Assembly: GCF_040549045.1 (NCBI RefSeq)
Contig: NZ_JBEWTB010000002.1
Coordinates: 3,770,501-3,834,500, forward strand
Length of the DNA: 64,000 nt
Reading direction: 5' to 3'
From: Endozoicomonas sp. NE40
Lineage (GTDB): Bacteria > Pseudomonadota > Gammaproteobacteria > Pseudomonadales > Endozoicomonadaceae
The notes beneath the pieces are model-generated. The model was not told the origin of the DNA, ran no database searches, and saw only the letters and a program-made list of their open reading frames with translations. The translations under genes and the position numbers were made by a program. Shown here one piece after another: positions 59,863-64,000 of the stretch (position 1 is its first letter; each line of letters starts with the position of its first letter).

Positions 59863-60080
59863 TGTGCTACCCCTCCTTTATCGTTCATCCGTGAATTACC
59901 TGTTTGCAGACCGTCGTTTTTATTGTGTTGACTGTCAGGGACGTCATCATCTGCAAATGGCAGGTGTGCGGCTTCTTCGAAATCTTTTTGCTTGCGACTG
60001 CTGTAGGCCCAGTAAGTGACGGCAAGGAACGCCACCATGGCCAGAACTGTGGCAAGTCCTCTGATGTCATTAATGTCCAT
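59859..60080 (-). CDS. ccoQ: cbb3 oxidase subunit CcoQ
   Basis: 73 residues from ATG 60080 (MDINDIRGLATVLAMVAFLAVTYWAYSSRKQKDFEEAAHLPFADD); a longer frame from 60140 would run into ccoO. One membrane helix then the FEEAAxLPFAD motif of CcoQ. The Asn/Lys-rich tail extends a little beyond the usual length. Four bases after ccoO and overlapping ccoP. Confidence 0.93.
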   Translation of the reverse strand: MDINDIRGLATVLAMVAFLAVTYWAYSSRKQKDFEEAAHLPFADDDVPDSQHNKNDGLQTGNSRMNDKGGVAQ

Positions 60081-60084
60081 GGTG

Positions 60085-60696
60085 TTACCGTTTTGTTGTA
60101 ATTGCTGTACCGAGTGATTGCAGATAGGCCACAAGGGCATCCATTTCTGTGCTGCCTTTTACCTGGTCAGCCGCTCCGGCTATGTCTTCATCGGAATACG
60201 GTACGCCCAGTTTTTTCATAACCTCCATTTTTCTGGCGGTTAATTTACCGTCCAGAGTGCTTTCGTTTAACCATGGGTAGGCAGGCATTATGGATTCAGG
60301 AACGAGATCTCTCGGGTTGTAGAGGTGGGCTCTGTGCCATTCATCGGAATAGCGACCGCCAACCCGTGCGAGGTCTGGACCGGTTCGTTTGGAACCCCAC
60401 AGGAACGGAAATTCGTAAACGGATTCGCCAGCCACTGAGTAATGGCCGTAACGCTCAACTTCAGCACGTAAAGGGCGAACCATTTGCGAATGGCAGCCGA
60501 CGCAGCCTTCACGGATATAAATATCACGGCCTTCGAGCTGTAGCGGGGTATAAGGCTTCAGACCGGCAACAGGTTGGGTGGTCTCCTTCTGGAAGAACAG
60601 GGGGACAATTTCCACCAGACCACCAAAACTGATCGCCACCACAATCAGCAGCACCATCAGGCCAATATTTTTTTCAACAATCTCATGTTTTTTCAT
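60085..60696 (-). CDS. ccoO: cbb3 oxidase subunit CcoO (monohaem cytochrome c)
   Basis: 203 residues. One membrane helix (IGLMVLLIVVAISFGGLVEIVPLFF), haem site EGCVGCHSQMVRP, and downstream Met ligand region VPESIMPAYPWL. Takes electrons from CcoP to the CcoN active site. Starts 18 bases after ccoN. Confidence 0.98.
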   Translation of the reverse strand: MKKHEIVEKNIGLMVLLIVVAISFGGLVEIVPLFFQKETTQPVAGLKPYTPLQLEGRDIYIREGCVGCHSQMVRPLRAEVERYGHYSVAGESVYEFPFLWGSKRTGPDLARVGGRYSDEWHRAHLYNPRDLVPESIMPAYPWLNESTLDGKLTARKMEVMKKLGVPYSDEDIAGAADQVKGSTEMDALVAYLQSLGTAITTKR

Positions 60697-60714
60697 GGTG
60701 ATGATCCTCCTTGC

Positions 60715-62181
60715 TCAAACGGCCTGAGGCTCGGTACTGGCATCAGCTTCAGTATCCGGAGCAGGTTGCTGGCTGGTGCGGTAAACGTTGTAAGCCATGA
60801 TCAGGACTCCGGCGACAAAGAAAGCACCGCCAATGGCTCGAACGATGTAGCCAAACTCGCTGGCAACGACTGATTCAATAAAGCTGTAGGTCAGGGTGCC
60901 GTCGTTGTTCACTGCTCTCCACATCAGGCCCTGGGTAATGCCGTTTACCCACATGGCAACGACGTACAGTACGGTGCCAATCGTCGCCAGCCAGAAGTGT
61001 GCATTAATCAGGGAAACACTGTACATCTGCTCACGGCCGTATACCCGTGGAATCAGGTGATAGAGAGAACCGAAGGACACCATGGCAACCCAGCCCAGGG
61101 CGCCGGAGTGAACATGGCCGATGGTCCAGTCGGTATAGTGGGACAGGGCGTTGACGGTTTTAATCGCCATCATTGGCCCCTCAAAGGTGGACATGCCATA
61201 GAAAGACAGGGAGACCACCAGAAAACGGAGAATCGGGTCGGTGCGCAGTTTGTGCCAGGCACCGGACAGGGTCATGATACCGTTGATCATGCCGCCCCAG
61301 GACGGTGCCAGAAGAATCAGCGACATGACCATACCCAGGCTTTGTGCCCAGTCTGGCAGTGCGGTGTAGTGCAGATGGTGTGGACCTGCCCAGATGTAGA
61401 TGGCAATCAGCGCCCAGAAATGGACGATGGACAGCCGGTAGGAATACACCGGACGTTCAGCCTGCTTGGGAACAAAGTAATACATCATACCCAGAAAGCC
61501 GGCGGTCAGGAAAAAGCCTACCGCATTGTGTCCGTACCACCACTGGATCATTGCATCCATGGCACCGGCGTAAGCAGAATAGGATTTGGTCAGGGTAACG
61601 GGAATAGCAGCACTGTTCACCACGTGCAGAACCGCAACGGTAATGATAAAGGCTCCAAAGAACCAGTTTGCTACATAAATATGTCTTGCCTTGCGCTTCA
61701 TGATGGTGCCGAAGAACACCAGGGCATACGACACCCAGACAATAGTAATCAGGATGTCAATGGGCCACTCCAGTTCCGCGTACTCTTTTGAAGACGTCAG
61801 GCCCATAGGCAGGGTGATGGCTGCCAGAACGATAACCAGTTGCCAGCCCCAGAAGGTAAAAGCAGCCAGCCTTGGTAATGCCAGTGTCGTCTGACAGGTG
61901 CGCTGGACAACATAGTACGAGGTGGCAAACAGCACACAGCCACCAAAGGCAAAGATAACGGCATTGGTATGCAACGGTCGCAGCCGGCCAAAACTGGTCC
62001 AGGGCAGGTTAAGGTTGAGTTCGGGAAAAACCATCTGTGTGGCGATGAACAGTCCGACGGCCATTCCTACGATGGCCCAGACCACTGCCATAAGGGCAAA
62101 CTGCCTGACAACCTTATAGTTGTATGGAGAGTGGCTATAAGGAGAATCGTTGTCAGCGGGCTGTAGCAATACAGTGCTCAT
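60715..62181 (-). CDS. ccoN: cbb3-type cytochrome c oxidase subunit I (CcoN)
   Basis: 488 residues, twelve membrane helices. Haem and CuB ligands are visible: LHTNAVIFAFGGC, WYGHNAVGFFLTAGFLG, IWAGPHHLHYTALPDW (HH pair) and HYTDWTIGHVHSGALGW. Reduces oxygen to water at low oxygen and pumps protons; high affinity is typical of the family. First gene of ccoNOQP; an FNR box lies 67-80 bases upstream. Confidence 0.98.
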   Translation of the reverse strand: MSTVLLQPADNDSPYSHSPYNYKVVRQFALMAVVWAIVGMAVGLFIATQMVFPELNLNLPWTSFGRLRPLHTNAVIFAFGGCVLFATSYYVVQRTCQTTLALPRLAAFTFWGWQLVIVLAAITLPMGLTSSKEYAELEWPIDILITIVWVSYALVFFGTIMKRKARHIYVANWFFGAFIITVAVLHVVNSAAIPVTLTKSYSAYAGAMDAMIQWWYGHNAVGFFLTAGFLGMMYYFVPKQAERPVYSYRLSIVHFWALIAIYIWAGPHHLHYTALPDWAQSLGMVMSLILLAPSWGGMINGIMTLSGAWHKLRTDPILRFLVVSLSFYGMSTFEGPMMAIKTVNALSHYTDWTIGHVHSGALGWVAMVSFGSLYHLIPRVYGREQMYSVSLINAHFWLATIGTVLYVVAMWVNGITQGLMWRAVNNDGTLTYSFIESVVASEFGYIVRAIGGAFFVAGVLIMAYNVYRTSQQPAPDTEADASTEPQAV

Positions 62182-62515
62182 GCTCCATGTTACCTTCGGT
62201 TTGTACTTATTGTTCGGTTATTGTGGGTAATACACAGGGCTGGAGTATTGATTTATGTCAAATTCTGGTCAGGGGTGACCCATGAATTGCGGTGCTATCG
62301 TGTCCTGAAGGTTGCTTCCTGGAGGCTGCGTCCTGGGATCGGTACTGTCGCACTTCTTATTATTCTCCGGTCCTGAGTCATGTCCGACCTTCTACGCGAG
62401 GCTGATAACAGCGCTGAGCAGATGTTTGCAAAGATTCGGTGACCCGGGGCAATAATACAGAATTGGTGCGTGGTTAGCTATGGTTTTATTCGGCATGTAC
62501 GTAAGAAGTTGTGAG
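62182..62515. other. Intergenic region upstream of ccoN
   Basis: 334 bases between the ccoN start and the stop of the membrane-anchored unknown, both on the minus strand. The ccoN-proximal part holds the FNR box (62248-62261). The distal part (62290-62500) is without clear ORF, hairpin or repeat. Confidence 0.55.
62248..62261 (-). promoter_or_regulatory. FNR/Anr box upstream of ccoN
   Basis: TTGATTTATGTCAA matches TTGAT-N4-ATCAA at nine of ten positions. It lies 67-80 bases before the ccoN ATG, where Pseudomonas cco operons carry an Anr site. Confidence 0.75.
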
Positions 62516-63751
62516 TTAATGTTTTGCCAAAGACCGGGCAACGGCCCGGATGTCTGCAGACTGTTCAATGAGTTTTGCAGACCATATGGCCTGTTCTCTG
62601 GCAAAAACCTCTAAGTCAGAAAAAGATAGCTGTGCCAGTTTGTGCAGGTTGGCCCCTGCTTTTGCCAGACCATAAATAGGGCGGTGACGGTCAAGGTAAA
62701 AGGGTAAACGTTCTGCAACACTGTCGACGACTGTGGATACCTTGCATGAGTGAGAGTACTGATCAAGATTCCCGAAGGGGGTTTTCAGCATTTTCTCTAA
62801 AGCGGGCAGACCTAAAGAGTCTCTGGTGTTTGAGATTAAGGAGGAAAATACATGCAGGTAGCCAAATATATTTAGCTCATGTAGGAACTTTAGCTTGTAA
62901 ATAAACGCCCAAAATCCTTCTTCTACTGGTTTTTCATTGTAGGTGCTGAGATTGAGGCGGCACATTAAATCAGGCCTTTTATTGCAGGGGTGATAAAGTC
63001 CACTCTGGTAATAGGCCTCGCGGATCATGGTTAGCCTCTCATAAAATATCCAGCTGGATGCGGCATAATTCAGCTTCGAAATGATGTACTGGTTGGACTG
63101 GTATTTATCAGGGGCATCATAACCCAGATTCATCCTTTTTTTGAATTGAGAAAGCCTTTCTTTGTAAAGTGGATTGATGACTTGTTCCATAACGTCATCC
63201 AATGTCTTGTCTGCCTGATTGCAGATGTTGTCATGGGAGAAATACTTTTCTCTCAATGATCCCTGGTGCAGCGTCGACAGTTCGTAATCCTGTTCTGACC
63301 ATCCGGGAATAAGGTCAGGGCGAAACGGGGCTCCATTGAGATAGGTCGCTGAAGCATAAGCATTTTTAAGAGGAAAATAGATGTCGTCGGTCATATGAAC
63401 CGCAGCAAATGTAAACTTGAAGATTTGTTTCAGGTCATCACAGGTGAGTGTCTTATTTTTGTACGAAGGTCTTACCATAAACAGGGCAGCCCTGAAGAGC
63501 GCTTCCCTTTTAATAAAGATTTCCAGAAGGGCTGACCTGATATTGTCGACATCATCGGAAAAAGATTCATTATCAATTGAATGATACGGAGAAAAGGTCG
63601 CACCTGGGTTAATTTCTGACTCATCCAGGCTGGTGTTTGCCAGTAAAAGGCAACTTAAGAAGAACAACAGAGAAAAGAAAAACGCTTTGCCAAAGGCACT
63701 AACAATGCCTTTTGAATCCCTCGCTGTACTCCACATCTTCAACTTTTCCAT
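62516..63751 (-). CDS. Membrane-anchored or secreted protein of unknown family, 411 residues
   Basis: N-terminal hydrophobic segment (GIVSAFGKAFFFSLLFFLSCLLLANT) after a short basic stretch, so exported or anchored. The remainder is helical and rich in aromatic residues (SSWIFYERLTMIREAYYQSGLYHPCNKRPDLMCRLNLS) with four conserved-looking Cys. No family recognised. ATG 63751 (MEKLKMWS) is the first start; ATG at codon 6 is an alternative. Same strand as ccoN but 334 bases upstream of it. Confidence 0.7.
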   Translation of the reverse strand: MEKLKMWSTARDSKGIVSAFGKAFFFSLLFFLSCLLLANTSLDESEINPGATFSPYHSIDNESFSDDVDNIRSALLEIFIKREALFRAALFMVRPSYKNKTLTCDDLKQIFKFTFAAVHMTDDIYFPLKNAYASATYLNGAPFRPDLIPGWSEQDYELSTLHQGSLREKYFSHDNICNQADKTLDDVMEQVINPLYKERLSQFKKRMNLGYDAPDKYQSNQYIISKLNYAASSWIFYERLTMIREAYYQSGLYHPCNKRPDLMCRLNLSTYNEKPVEEGFWAFIYKLKFLHELNIFGYLHVFSSLISNTRDSLGLPALEKMLKTPFGNLDQYSHSCKVSTVVDSVAERLPFYLDRHRPIYGLAKAGANLHKLAQLSFSDLEVFAREQAIWSAKLIEQSADIRAVARSLAKH

Positions 63752-63893
63752 CTTTATTTAGAGGGAAAGGCTAGACCATTGTTTGTATATGTCAAAAGCT
63801 AAGCTGAACAGACAAGTTTTGCTATCACAGCTTTATGGATTGTGCTGAAACCTCAAATGAAGCTCCGGCACACATCAGGAAAACCTGCCACGA

Positions 63894-64000
63894 TTAAGGC
63901 GAACCGTGTTTCTTTAGGAACTCTACAGAAGGCGCAAAGAAGGCACAGCCCGTGACTGCGGTAGAGAAGTTCATCAGGTGGTCATAGTGTCCTGCCTCGT
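63894..64000 (-). CDS. DyP-type peroxidase, C-terminal 34 residues (runs off right edge)
   Basis: On the minus strand an open frame enters from beyond base 64000 and ends at TAA (63894-63896). The visible tail, YDHLMNFSTAVTGCAFFAPS followed by VEFLKKHGSP, matches the end of DyP/YfeX-type haem peroxidases in form (helix, then TxVTGxxFFxPS and a short tail). Only this fragment can be judged; the haem ligand and GXXDG motif lie outside the window. Confidence 0.6.
   Translation of the reverse strand, partial: EAGHYDHLMNFSTAVTGCAFFAPSVEFLKKHGSP

Noticed and set aside
1..64000. CRISPR arrays, tRNA or rRNA genes, prophage
   Set aside because: No regularly spaced repeats, no tRNA cloverleaf with T-arm consensus, no rRNA-like stretch and no phage structural genes were seen on reading both strands.

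Overview
The window looks like chromosomal DNA of a marine gammaproteobacterium near the Oceanospirillales, most likely Endozoicomonadaceae. This placement is an inference. It rests on gammaproteobacterial gene order (thrS-infC-rpmI-rplT, pheS-pheT, ihfA-merR; a Pseudomonas-like apt-fnr-hemN-ccoSIHG-ccoPQON block), close protein resemblance to Pseudomonas/Escherichia housekeeping genes, and many large secreted proteins of no recognisable family. No rRNA, tRNA, CRISPR array or prophage was seen.

Layout. 1-3240: an unrecognised protein running off the left edge, then a GNAT acetyltransferase gene split by an ISKra4-type insertion sequence whose ends, 9-bp target duplication and -1 frameshift site are all readable. 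3330-6937: the translation cluster thrS, infC, rpmI, rplT. The thrS leader carries three tandem hairpins that copy the anticodon arm of tRNA-Thr(GGU); infC starts at ATC. 6958-16963: an accessory block separating rplT from pheS (secreted GH63-like glycosidase, LysE-type exporter, SmrA, YdcH, thiSGH, three secreted unknowns including a lectin-like protein). 17111-24637: pheS-pheT and ihfA-merR, again split, by a P-loop kinase with an arginine-rich tail and a secreted unknown. 24713-33165: YecA-like protein, RecQ, a secreted unknown, SprT, a ZntA-like metal ATPase with a palindromic operator, and the ABC-F protein YbiT. 33193-38507: two tandem paralogous secreted proteins with zinc-ribbon-like Cys pairs, then a deletion scar where fragments of lysR and fghA meet. 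38615-44147: Yip1-type membrane protein, Bax-like glucosaminidase, two DUF547 paralogues separated by a 167-bp foldback element, and a secreted unknown. 44348-62181: an oxygen-responsive block with ttcA, a DksA-type protein, apt, fnr/anr, hemN, a TauE/SafE-like protein, ccoS-I-H-G and ccoN-O-Q-P. FNR boxes precede hemN and ccoN and lie between ttcA and the dksA-like gene. A 1103-residue unknown protein with an HELAH motif sits between ccoG and ccoP. 62516-64000: a membrane-anchored unknown and the C-terminal end of a probable DyP-type peroxidase.

How the parts work together: FNR (47333-48091) probably switches on cbb3 oxidase (ccoNOQP), its maturation factors (ccoGHIS) and anaerobic haem synthesis (hemN) at low oxygen. 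The translation genes are probably governed by feedback at the RNA level (ThrRS on its leader, IF3 through its start codon, L20 through the rpmI leader). The secreted unknowns cluster at the breakpoints of these otherwise conserved operons, which suggests later insertion of accessory, possibly host-interaction, genes.
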